A stretch of 5,712 nt of DNA from Pseudomonadota bacterium (lineage in GTDB: Bacteria > Desulfobacterota > JAPLJL01), in NCBI GenBank assembly GCA_026388615.1, contig JAPLJL010000010.1, forward strand, positions 1 to 5,712. Direction: 5' to 3'. The stretch's first letter is position 1, and each line of letters begins with the position of its first letter. The notes beneath the pieces were generated by a model. The model searched no databases, was not told the origin of the DNA, and was given only the letters and a program-made list of their open reading frames with translations. The position numbers and the translations under genes are program-made. Below, one piece after another: positions 1 to 5,646 of this stretch.

Positions 1-476
1 GTTTTAACCTCGGCGGCGTCCAGCCAATGCCGGGCCGGGAACAGGAAGGGAATATCCACATCCTTGATCCGGCACAAGGATTTATCCAGCGCGCCGCAAT
101 CATAATAATTAATAGTCACCTTGCTTTTTTCCACTGTTCCCTGGGGAATAAGTTCGGAGGGAAAGAAAGCCCGGGGAAAAATCACGCCCGATTCGGCGGT
201 CGTAACCCCCACGGCAAAGACCGGATCCGGGGGCGCCAGCGCCACACCCTCGTCCTGAGCCGCTTCGTTTTCCAGATCGGCAACGTCTCCGGTCTCCTCC
301 TCGAAATCGGCCACGCTCTGGCCGGCATCAATCTCGGTCGCCAGGGACTGGGCCTGCGCGGATTCCTCCTGGGAAGAGACCACCGCATTCCCTCCCCCCC
401 CGCAGGCGGCCAGGAAAAGCAGGGCGCCACCCGTCAGAATAATTAGCCCGATTTTGCCTGACTGGTTTCTCTTCAT
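1..476 (-). CDS. Lipoprotein of unknown function, C-terminus cut by the window edge
   Basis: This gene reads leftward and stays open for 158 codons to the window edge, so its C-terminus is missing. The start is the ATG at 476-474, with a strong ribosome site (AAGGAGGAG) 5 bases upstream. The N-terminus is a lipoprotein signal peptide: Lys2 and Arg3, a hydrophobic run at about 9-23, then a lipobox L22-A-A-C25. Cys25 would be lipidated and hold the protein at a membrane facing the periplasm. After a Gly4 stretch comes a Glu/Asp/Gln/Ala-rich segment (about 36-76) that looks like a flexible acidic linker. From about residue 86 the sequence becomes more hydrophobic and beta-like, with two cysteines (127 and 135) and aromatic residues, so a folded domain probably begins there. 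I do not recognise that domain and assign no function. Nothing links it to the neighbouring channel genes, which are separated from it by repeats. Confidence 0.85.
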   Translation of the reverse strand, partial: MKRNQSGKIGLIILTGGALLFLAACGGGGNAVVSSQEESAQAQSLATEIDAGQSVADFEEETGDVADLENEAAQDEGVALAPPDPVFAVGVTTAESGVIFPRAFFPSELIPQGTVEKSKVTINYYDCGALDKSLCRIKDVDIPFLFPARHWLDAAEVK

Positions 477-593
477 TTCTTCTCCTCCTTTTGAATATTA
501 TTTCGGGCGTTCGCCCTTTCTACCAATATAAACCCGGGTCCGGGAAAAAGGGTTCATCTGTTCTGGATATTAGAATAATTACCGGTTGATGGG

Positions 594-625
594 GGATTCC
601 GTCATTCCGGCGAAAGCCGGAATCC
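594..625. repeat. Dispersed palindromic repeat (VIPAKAGIQ-type hairpin)
   Basis: ATTCCGGC (604-611) and GCCGGAAT (616-623) form a perfect 8-bp stem closed by a GAAA loop. An outer pair, GGATTCC (594-600) and GGAATCC (619-625), offers a competing pairing. From memory, this GTCATTCCGGCGAAAGCCGGAAT element is scattered through intergenic DNA of many proteobacteria and is often mistranslated as VIPAKAGIQ, as it is here on the plus strand. It lies between the channel/CNBD operon and the lipoprotein gene, both leftward, so it may stabilise or end the upstream transcript. No clear U-run follows on the minus strand. Confidence 0.75.
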
Positions 626-672
626 AGGCGTTTTTCTTTTTTTGGGGGGCTCCTGTAAAATCCTTTGACCCC

Positions 673-700
673 TTACGCCTCACGCCTAACGCCTCACGTC
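673..700. repeat. Two-copy 14-bp tandem repeat
   Basis: TTACGCCTCACGCC (673-686) is followed directly by TAACGCCTCACGTC (687-700), differing at two positions. Each copy is itself built of ACGCCTC-like 7-mers. It starts 8 bases beyond the stop codon of the CNBD gene and does not look coding. Similar CGCCTCACGCC strings recur in intergenic DNA of some delta-proteobacterial and related genomes (from memory). Confidence 0.7.
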
Positions 701-708
701 TTATTTTT

Positions 709-1236
709 TCAGGAGGAATGCCGGTGTTCCAAAACCAGCGACAAAACCGTGGTCAGCTTGGCGATATCCTGGTTGGCCTGGCGGAGGCGCTCGGCCAGCA
801 CCCGGCAGAGATTCTGGATCAGTTTAAAGGCCAGGAGGGGATTCTCCTGGACAATCCTCAGCAGGTCGTTATGGGAGAACTCGAACAGCCGGCAGGGGGT
901 CAGGGCGGTGATCGTGGCCGTCCGGTTGGCGGGTTCCTCCCCCAGAAGTCCGTGCTCGCCGAAAATGGCATGGTCGTCTCCGGAATACTTGACCAGCCCC
1001 TTTTCCTCGGGCGTGGCCTTTCCGCCCAGCTGCGCGGGCAGGGCGATCCGGATGGAAACCGCGACCTGGCCTTCCATGAGAAGGTAAAGCTGGTTTCCGA
1101 CCTCTCCCTCCCGGATTACCGCTTCCCCCGGTTCAATCCGGAGCGGCCGCAGGAGCTCCGTTATGCGTTTCAATTCCTCCTCTGCGAGTCCCGAGAAAAT
1201 CGGGAAGGCGGCCAGAAGCTCGAATTCCTTATTCAT
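709..1236 (-). CDS. Stand-alone cyclic-nucleotide-binding domain protein
   Basis: A 175-residue protein that is almost entirely one cyclic-nucleotide-binding (CRP/FNR-type effector) domain. A helical lead (FPIFSGLAEEEL, 11-22) precedes the beta-roll; the roll includes YLLMEGQVAVSI (51-62). The phosphate-binding cassette is at about 92-110: F92-G93-E94, then R105-T-A-T. Glu94 and Arg105 match the residues that hold the ribose and phosphate of cAMP/cGMP in this family, so nucleotide binding is plausible. A long helix region (about 122-172) closes the domain. There is no helix-turn-helix: CRP-type regulators run past 200 residues, this one stops at 175, so it is not a DNA-binding factor. Its ATG overlaps the channel gene's stop (ATGA, 1236-1233) and a GGGAGG ribosome site lies inside the channel gene, so the two are translationally coupled. 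I infer that it gates or tunes the channel. An insert at about 64-86 between strands is longer than in CRP. Confidence 0.85.
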   Translation of the reverse strand: MNKEFELLAAFPIFSGLAEEELKRITELLRPLRIEPGEAVIREGEVGNQLYLLMEGQVAVSIRIALPAQLGGKATPEEKGLVKYSGDDHAIFGEHGLLGEEPANRTATITALTPCRLFEFSHNDLLRIVQENPLLAFKLIQNLCRVLAERLRQANQDIAKLTTVLSLVLEHRHSS

Positions 1237-2384
1237 GACTTGCCTCCCAAGAGCAAGGCCATATCCTTGGGCTCGACCTTCTGCTCATCGGCGGGGGCCA
1301 GTTCCACCTGGAGCTCGGAGCGCTGGGTCAGAATCTCGGGCTGGGTTTCAGACAACTTGCGGGTGATAAACTGGTCAATTGCCGAAGAATCGGTGGAGAG
1401 AATATCGGAAAGGGAAATCCCCTTCCGGGTTTCCGAAATCAGACCGATGGCCATGGCTTGCTCCTTCTCCCGAAAATACTGGAAGACATCCTGAAAAGTT
1501 TTCCCCGCCAGGCTTTCGGGGATCAGGGAGATTTTCAGGGATTTGGCCGACCCGGGCTGGAGGAGCATATTCAGGGTCCGGGGGATCCCGGAGGAAAAAA
1601 CCCCGCTGGCCAGGATGAAGGGGGTGTAGGAATCGCCGCAGACAATCTCGTTCACCCGGGCCCGCCGGAGATGGGGGATGTTCTCCTCCTGCTGGATTTC
1701 GGCAATGATCCGGAGACTGGGATTGGCCGCCCGGAGGGCCAGGGCCGCGAGGATGGTCCTTTCGTCGGTCCGTTCCGGGAAGGTGAAATCGGAAAGGATC
1801 AGGGCCGCCTGGGCCCGGGCCGCGTTTCCCTGCTTTAAAATTTCCTCGTGCACGTAGTCGCCCCGGAGAAAATGCAGGTGCCGGTCCTTGGTCTGGGACA
1901 TGACCTCCATTATCTTTTCCTCCTCCGCCTGGTTGATCACCAGGATCGGGAGATTGTCGGGATACATCTTGCGGATCGCGCCGATAATCCGGATCAGGCG
2001 GAAGTTGTATCCGCAGATGATCAGGTGCCCGGTTAAGATGATTTTTTCCATTCCCAACCCCCTCAGGATTTTTCTTTCGACCAGGACCGAAGCCACGGTA
2101 CCGGTGATGAGCGACATGGAAATCACACCCAGGAACATCACCCCCGCGGCCAGGATTCTTCCGATTCCCGTCTGCGGGACTATGTCTCCATAACCGGTGG
2201 TGGAAGCCGTGACCATGGCCCACCAGAAAGCGTCCCCCAGTCCGCGGAAACCCTCATTGGCCCCCTGGCTTTCAAAGAAAGACACCAGGAGAACCAGGGT
2301 GATGAAAATGGTGATGATGGAAGAGAAAAGCAAAACCCGGCTGTTCAGAAGCAGCCGGACTCTTCCCCAGGATATAGAAGACAT
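1233..2384 (-). CDS. MthK-type potassium channel with RCK (TrkA-N/TrkA-C) domain
   Basis: A 383-residue inner-membrane K+ channel subunit, expected to work as a tetramer. Order: TM1 about 17-36; pore helix 51-62; selectivity filter T63-G-Y-G-D67, the canonical K+ signature; TM2 about 74-103. A Rossmann-like RCK domain begins at HLIICGYN (120-127), includes LRGDYVHEEIL (173-183), and continues through RIIAEIQQEENIPHL (225-239). The tail (about 284-383) fits an RCK-C domain: SLIPESLAGKTF opens it and KVEPKDMALLLG near the end resembles the closing strand, with an apparent insert at about 322-355. No voltage-sensor helices are present. The ATG at 2384 is the only practical start, because an in-frame TAA lies 15 bases upstream; the AAGG before it is very close, so initiation may be weak. 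The CNBD gene follows with a 4-base overlap. A KtrA/TrkA-type transporter subunit is excluded because the pore is in the same chain. Confidence 0.93.
   Translation of the reverse strand: MSSISWGRVRLLLNSRVLLFSSIITIFITLVLLVSFFESQGANEGFRGLGDAFWWAMVTASTTGYGDIVPQTGIGRILAAGVMFLGVISMSLITGTVASVLVERKILRGLGMEKIILTGHLIICGYNFRLIRIIGAIRKMYPDNLPILVINQAEEEKIMEVMSQTKDRHLHFLRGDYVHEEILKQGNAARAQAALILSDFTFPERTDERTILAALALRAANPSLRIIAEIQQEENIPHLRRARVNEIVCGDSYTPFILASGVFSSGIPRTLNMLLQPGSAKSLKISLIPESLAGKTFQDVFQYFREKEQAMAIGLISETRKGISLSDILSTDSSAIDQFITRKLSETQPEILTQRSELQVELAPADEQKVEPKDMALLLGGKS
2049..2064 (-). promoter_or_regulatory. Possible internal ribosome site and start for a soluble RCK subunit
   Basis: Inside the channel gene, GAGGGGG (2064-2058) lies 6 bases ahead of an in-frame ATG (2051-2049, Met112). 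Initiation here would give a 272-residue soluble protein beginning just before the RCK domain (reading to 1233). MthK of Methanothermobacter is known to make such a soluble RCK from an internal Met107 in the same place, and four of them join the tetramer to form its gating ring. The site is better spaced than that of the full-length start. Its use is an inference. Confidence 0.45.
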
Positions 2385-2436
2385 GACCTTGTTATTTTAC
2401 CAGATAATGGGACCGGGGTTGAGATTTGACCTGATT

Positions 2437-2492
2437 AAAGCAAAACCCCTCACCTTCTCTTCTCCCCGCGGGGAGGTGTTGAAGGTGAGGGG
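2437..2492 (-). terminator. Probable intrinsic terminator of the cytochrome operon
   Basis: Reading leftward past the cytochrome b stop (2529), the transcript can fold a perfect 12-bp stem (2492-2481 with 2457-2446) and then runs into TTTTGCTTT (2445-2437). The loop holds a further GC palindrome. Position and orientation suit ending the cytochrome operon before the channel gene start at 2384. The U-tract is interrupted by GC, so termination may be partial. Confidence 0.55.
2446..2492. repeat. Palindromic intergenic repeat, nested stems
   Basis: CCCCTCACCTTC (2446-2457) is the exact reverse complement of GAAGGTGAGGGG (2481-2492). Between them sits a 14-base perfect palindrome, CTCCCCGCGGGGAG (2462-2475). 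The architecture matches a widespread family of short intergenic elements with CCCTCACC...CTCCCCG...GGGGAG...GGTGAGGG (often mistranslated as SPRGE), recognised from memory. It appears to have been recruited as the terminator annotated on the minus strand here. Confidence 0.7.
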
Positions 2493-2528
2493 AAAATTTA
2501 TGTTTCGGACAGCGCCTGATCCGGGTTT

Positions 2529-3422
2529 TCAGCTGAAGAACCGGATCACCCGGGGAATCCACTCGGCGAAGGACGAGTAGGTGATGCAGACCGAGATCCC
2601 GAGTCCCAGTACCAGGAGGATTAGGCCCACCATCCGGCCGACCTTGGCCAGGACGGGAGAGGCGGGGGGAACCTGGTGCCAGAAAAGGGAGTTGTCCTTT
2701 TGCACCCGTTCCAGTTCGGCCGGGCGGTCTTCTGCGAATTCATGCATGCTCATCCGCCCGGTCACGATCACCATGTCCATCGGGAACTTTTCGCGGCGGA
2801 GGTGGGCATTGAAGAAATGAATGAAGAAGATAAAGCAGACCGCCAGGGAGGCTTCGATCCCGTGGATGATGGTCGACATGCTAATCGCGAAGCCGGGCAG
2901 CAGGCGGGTGAAGAAAGCCGGGAACCAGAGGATCAGGCCGGTCAGCCCGAGGGCGAAATTCCCCCAGGCCTCGGCGAAGAAATCGAATTTTTCCCAGTAG
3001 GCCCAGCGGTCGATCTTCGGGCGTCTGCCCCCGATGCAAAACCAGATCACCATCTGGACGACGTGAATGACGTCTTCCACCCGGGGAATGATCGAGTCGG
3101 GCCCCCAGAAAAGCCCCTTCTCCCGCTTGATCACGAAGCGGAAGGCGATTTCCGCGAAATAGAGGCCGATATAAATGAAGGTCAGGATCGCCCCGGCCCG
3201 GTGCAGGTAGCGGGCGTTTTCGTAACCGCCCAGGGCCGAGAGAATCATTTTCGCCCAGGCCCAATCATGGAACTTCAGGGGAATCCCGGTGAAAGCCAGG
3301 ATAAAAAACGCGATCACGACCAACAGGTGGATGAACCGCTGGTAACCGGAAAGCCGGAGAATCTCCCGGGTCTCGACCGGTCCGGAGCCGGCCTGTGCTG
3401 GGGTGTGAGCTACTTCTGACAT
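2529..3422 (-). CDS. Cytochrome b subunit (FdnI/cytochrome b561 type), likely quinol-reactive
   Basis: A 297-residue integral membrane cytochrome b, last gene of the operon. The ATG at 3422 was chosen over a longer frame (to 3554) because AGGAGGTG stands 6 bases upstream and it sits one base after the heptaheme gene's stop; the longer version would lie inside that gene. Hydrophobic segments: about 28-47, 75-97, 154-174, 183-204 and 263-284, with a weaker one at 118-131. Likely heme ligands are H32 (first segment), H74 (second), and H187 and H202 in the fourth, spaced like the paired histidines of FdnI-type diheme subunits. After the fourth segment comes a cytoplasmic-looking RREKFPMD loop, which I recall from delta-proteobacterial homologues. 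No formate dehydrogenase or hydrogenase catalytic subunit is nearby, so the partner is the heptaheme cytochrome. Expected job: exchange electrons between menaquinol and that protein. The subfamily is less certain than the fold. Confidence 0.85.
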   Translation of the reverse strand: MSEVAHTPAQAGSGPVETREILRLSGYQRFIHLLVVIAFFILAFTGIPLKFHDWAWAKMILSALGGYENARYLHRAGAILTFIYIGLYFAEIAFRFVIKREKGLFWGPDSIIPRVEDVIHVVQMVIWFCIGGRRPKIDRWAYWEKFDFFAEAWGNFALGLTGLILWFPAFFTRLLPGFAISMSTIIHGIEASLAVCFIFFIHFFNAHLRREKFPMDMVIVTGRMSMHEFAEDRPAELERVQKDNSLFWHQVPPASPVLAKVGRMVGLILLVLGLGISVCITYSSFAEWIPRVIRFFS

Positions 3423-3423
3423 G

Positions 3424-4272
3424 TTAAGCACCTCCTCCGGTTTCGGACGGGGGATTGGATCCCGAACCTTTCTTCTTCTTCCGGTTTTCCAGCCAGTCCC
3501 GGACAAACCAGAGGATCGAATGGGGAACCCACAATCCGAAGGCAAAGCACACAATCAGCATCATGACTAAATAAGTCCAGAACTCGATCGGGCTCTTCTT
3601 GAGGGAGAACCTGTCGCTATGCACATCGTACTGGGAGAACTTGGTCGTGGCGTCCTTGTGACAGTACAGGCAGGTGGCGAGAACCCTTTCCTTGGAAACG
3701 TTGGACTGCGGGTCGGAAGCCGGCAGGATCTCGTGAGCCGAATGGCAGTCCCAGCAGAGCGGCATGTCCTTCGTTTCGCCCAGGTCGACGACCTTCCCGT
3801 GGTAGGTATCTAAATAGGTTCGCTGGTAATCTTCGTGGCACTGGCCGCACTGGTCCAGGGAGGTTTTCTTGTATTTATCGGTACTGCTCTTCAGGATCTG
3901 GTGGGTCCCGTGGCAACGCAGGCAATCCGGCGCCGCGGCGGGATCGGCCTCAAAAACCTGGGCGTGGATCGACTTCTTGTAAGCCTCCATCTCCTGGGAA
4001 TGGCAGATCCCGCAGTCAACCTTCCCGGGTTGATCCTGAGGATGGGCATCCGTGATCCCGGTATGGCAGCTGGTGCAGGAAAGATTCCCGTGAACGGACT
4101 GGAGGTAATCCTTCTGCTCCACGAAAAGGGATTGGGTCTTCCCGCCCGCGAGATCCTTTTTCAGGTCCTTGTCCGCGTGGCAGGACAGACAATTCACAGG
4201 CTCCTGCGCCCCGAGAGTCAGGGGCAGAAGGAGGGTTAGGGCCGACGCGTAAAATAGTTTTATGATCTTCAT
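3424..4272 (-). CDS. Heptaheme cytochrome c with C-terminal membrane anchor (CbcA-like)
   Basis: A 282-residue periplasmic multiheme cytochrome anchored in the inner membrane. Seven CXXCH heme sites: Cys28, 66, 87, 117, 142, 173 and 201. Histidines that could be distal ligands are H61, H103, H124, H158, H180 and H218. A signal peptide (1-23, MKIIKL..., ending LGAQ) starts the chain; one transmembrane helix (about 232-257) and a Lys/Arg-rich cytoplasmic tail end it. I chose the ATG at 4272-4270: it overlaps the c3 stop by one base (TAATG) and puts the signal peptide at the N-terminus, whereas an upstream ATG (4302) would add ten polar residues. Its own ribosome site is weak, so translation probably depends on coupling. 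Seven hemes plus C-terminal anchor plus adjacent cytochrome b is the arrangement I recall for Geobacter CbcA/CbcB. It is unlike NrfH/NapC, which have an N-terminal anchor and four hemes. Confidence 0.88.
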   Translation of the reverse strand: MKIIKLFYASALTLLLPLTLGAQEPVNCLSCHADKDLKKDLAGGKTQSLFVEQKDYLQSVHGNLSCTSCHTGITDAHPQDQPGKVDCGICHSQEMEAYKKSIHAQVFEADPAAAPDCLRCHGTHQILKSSTDKYKKTSLDQCGQCHEDYQRTYLDTYHGKVVDLGETKDMPLCWDCHSAHEILPASDPQSNVSKERVLATCLYCHKDATTKFSQYDVHSDRFSLKKSPIEFWTYLVMMLIVCFAFGLWVPHSILWFVRDWLENRKKKKGSGSNPPSETGGGA

Positions 4273-4664
4273 TACTTTTTCTTCGGGTGACATTCCATGC
4301 ATTTGGTCGGAGCCTTTTTCCCAGCCGCGACTTCCTTCTTATGGCAATCGATGCAGGCCTTATGGTAAGCATCTTTCAGGGCCGGGGCCTTGTCCTTTTT
4401 CACGGCGGGATCGTGGCAGGCCGAGCATTTCTTCACCGTGGCGTCGCCATCTTTATATTCATGGTGGCAATCCACGCATTTATTCTTGTATTTATCCACG
4501 TGGTCCTTGTGATTCAGATCCACGGGAGCAAAGGTTTTCTGAATTTCATTGATCGTGATTTTGTCGGGGGCTGCGGGAGATGCAGTCTGCGCCCGGGAGG
4601 ACATCAAAAATAAAACCCCGGCGATAGCCACCGCCCCGATTCCGATGAATTTTAACGTTTTCAT
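4272..4664 (-). CDS. Periplasmic tetraheme cytochrome c3 (class III)
   Basis: A 130-residue exported cytochrome, first gene of the operon. Signal peptide about 1-25 (Lys2, Lys5, hydrophobic to about 21, then SSRAQ). Four CXXCH motifs: C63VDCH67, C80SACH84, C104IDCH108 and C122MECH126. The distal histidines of a c3 are also present: H52 and H55 in NHKDH, H68 directly after the first motif, and H101 in AYHKA. So all four hemes can be bis-histidine, with the ligand order of Desulfovibrio c3. It is not a triheme c7/PpcA, which lacks heme II. It is Lys-rich, as usual for c3. Start ATG 4664-4662 has AAGGAGG nine bases upstream and a sigma70-type promoter about 40-65 bases upstream. In context it should be the soluble shuttle taking electrons from, or giving them to, the heptaheme/cytochrome b pair encoded next. 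Confidence 0.92.
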   Translation of the reverse strand: MKTLKFIGIGAVAIAGVLFLMSSRAQTASPAAPDKITINEIQKTFAPVDLNHKDHVDKYKNKCVDCHHEYKDGDATVKKCSACHDPAVKKDKAPALKDAYHKACIDCHKKEVAAGKKAPTKCMECHPKKK

Positions 4665-4702
4665 CTCGATCTTCCTCCTTATGTTATATAAACCGCCGTT
4701 AG

Positions 4703-4730
4703 TGTATACAATTCAATTTAAGCCTGTCAA
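4703..4730 (-). promoter_or_regulatory. Sigma70-type promoter for the cytochrome operon
   Basis: On the minus strand a perfect -35 TTGACA (4730-4725) is separated by 16 bases from -10 TATACA (4708-4703). Transcription would start near 4696, leaving a leader of about 32 bases before the c3 ATG at 4664. No obvious FNR or sigma54 site was seen. Confidence 0.65.
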
Positions 4731-4763
4731 GCCCGGCAACTAAATTTTGCGAAAGACCTTTGC

Positions 4764-4793
4764 TTGACGGATTCGATCTATCTTTCCTAGAAT
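4764..4793 (+). promoter_or_regulatory. Sigma70-type promoter for the beta-barrel gene
   Basis: TTGACG (4764-4769), an 18-base spacer and TAGAAT (4788-4793) form a plausible -35/-10 pair pointing right. The start would fall near 4800, about 23 bases before the ATG at 4823. The two divergent -35 boxes lie within an inverted repeat: GTCAAGC (4726-4732) against GCTTGAC (4762-4768). Confidence 0.55.
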
Positions 4794-4822
4794 TTGCTCC
4801 AGACATATGGAGGAAAATGAAT

Positions 4823-5599
4823 ATGCCTAATTACGCCGGGAAAAATGGGTGGATTCTGATCACTTCAGTTTTTTTACTTCTCGCCCTCACCTCGCGAACC
4901 GAAGCGGGCAGCAAAATAATCCTGACCAAGTTCAGTCAAATGACCGACATCAACGATCGGGACAGTAAGATGAACAGCCTGGCCCGGGAACTAGGGCTGA
5001 CCGCCGCCGCCATTCCCCTGGCCCCCGCGGAACCCCTGGGCCTCGTCCCGGGTCTGGATATCGGTCTCGGGATTTCCGTGGCGGATATCCATGATGAAAA
5101 CGCCTATTGGGATGACGCGGTGGCGGACGGGAAACCGATGCCCGTCCTGATCCTTCCCCAGATCATCGTCCGCAAGGGAATCCCCTGGGGGATCGATCTC
5201 GGCGCCACCTACACCCCCACGGTGATCGGGAGCAATCTCTCCCTGCTGGGCGCGGAAGCCAAATGGTCGTTCGTCAAGGGATCCATGCTGACGCCGGCCC
5301 TCGCCCTCCGGGTGGATTACCACCACGCTTTCGGCGCTTCGGATTTCAGCCTGCAAACCCTTTCCACCGACATCTCCATCAGCAAGGGTTTCGGCCCGTT
5401 AAAACCATATACCGGGATCGGAATGGATTTTATTTTCTTCAACCCCGACGCGTTCACCCACCTGAAAAAAACCGACCCTCGGGAACTGAAAGGTTACGCC
5501 GGGGTCAGGATCAAGCTCCTGCTGATCCAGATCGTCCCGGAAATCGACCTCGCCAGAAATTTCCTGATTTACAGCCTGAAGGTCGGGCTCATTCTCTAG
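4823..5599 (+). CDS. Exported outer-membrane beta-barrel protein, function unknown
   Basis: A 258-residue exported protein divergent from the cytochrome operon. The frame is open from a TTG at 4760, but the ATG at 4823 is preferred: GGAGG (4809-4813) is nine bases upstream, and the N-terminus then begins with a signal peptide (Lys7, hydrophobic 10-22, likely cut after TEA, residue 28). The ATG at 4817 is the alternative but lies only three bases from GGAGG. The mature chain has a short polar stretch rich in Asp/Lys, then repeated segments of alternating hydrophobic and polar residues (for example GLDIGLGISVAD, WGIDLGATYTPT, PALALRVDYHHAFG, PYTGIGMDFIFF and the C-terminal LIYSLKVGLIL), separated by Gly/Asp/Pro turns. 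That is the pattern of a small outer-membrane barrel of perhaps 8-10 strands. It lacks a terminal Phe. I recognise no specific family and no ligand or catalytic site. It is too small to be an MtrB-type cytochrome-housing porin. Confidence 0.8.
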   Translation: MPNYAGKNGWILITSVFLLLALTSRTEAGSKIILTKFSQMTDINDRDSKMNSLARELGLTAAAIPLAPAEPLGLVPGLDIGLGISVADIHDENAYWDDAVADGKPMPVLILPQIIVRKGIPWGIDLGATYTPTVIGSNLSLLGAEAKWSFVKGSMLTPALALRVDYHHAFGASDFSLQTLSTDISISKGFGPLKPYTGIGMDFIFFNPDAFTHLKKTDPRELKGYAGVRIKLLLIQIVPEIDLARNFLIYSLKVGLIL

Positions 5600-5611
5600 C
5601 CAGAAAACAGG

Positions 5612-5646
5612 GCATAGCGCATAGGGCATAGAGCATAGGGCAAAGC
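5612..5646. repeat. 7-bp tandem repeat, five units
   Basis: Five consecutive heptamers, GCATAGC, GCATAGG, GCATAGA, GCATAGG and GCAAAGC, begin 13 bases after the barrel gene's stop codon. Only the last unit deviates inside the GCATAG core. Noncoding. I recall GGCATAGGGCATAG strings as common intergenic repeats in some delta-proteobacterial and related genomes. Confidence 0.8.

Noticed and set aside
505..516. GGGCGTTCGCCC palindrome in the leader of the lipoprotein gene
   Set aside because: Stem of only 4-5 bp with a tiny loop and no linked motif; not enough to call an operator or riboregulator. A TATATT-like -10 nearby lacks a credible -35.
709..1236. CRP/FNR-family transcription regulator
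   Set aside because: The effector domain is present but the chain ends at 175 residues with no helix-turn-helix.
586..1494. Long plus-strand open frame (302 codons)
   Set aside because: It begins in the VIPAKAGIQ-type repeat and runs antisense through the CNBD and channel genes, which have clear domains, ribosome sites and coupling.
2385..2436. Promoter for the channel operon
   Set aside because: The best -10 (TAAAAT) is only about 10 bases from the ATG and has no good -35 partner, so I could not place one.
2676..3419. Long plus-strand open frame (247 codons)
   Set aside because: Antisense to the cytochrome b gene; its charged, Gly/Pro-rich translation shows no domain and reflects GC-rich shadow coding.
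2529..3554. Longer cytochrome b frame starting at 3554
   Set aside because: The extra 44 residues lie inside the heptaheme gene and look like shadow sequence; the ATG at 3422 has an excellent ribosome site.
3424..4302. Start of the heptaheme gene at the ATG at 4302
   Set aside because: It adds ten polar residues before the signal peptide and lacks a ribosome site; the TAATG overlap start at 4272 fits better.
4760..4822. TTG start for the beta-barrel gene
   Set aside because: It would overlap the probable promoter and put 21 non-signal residues ahead of the signal peptide.
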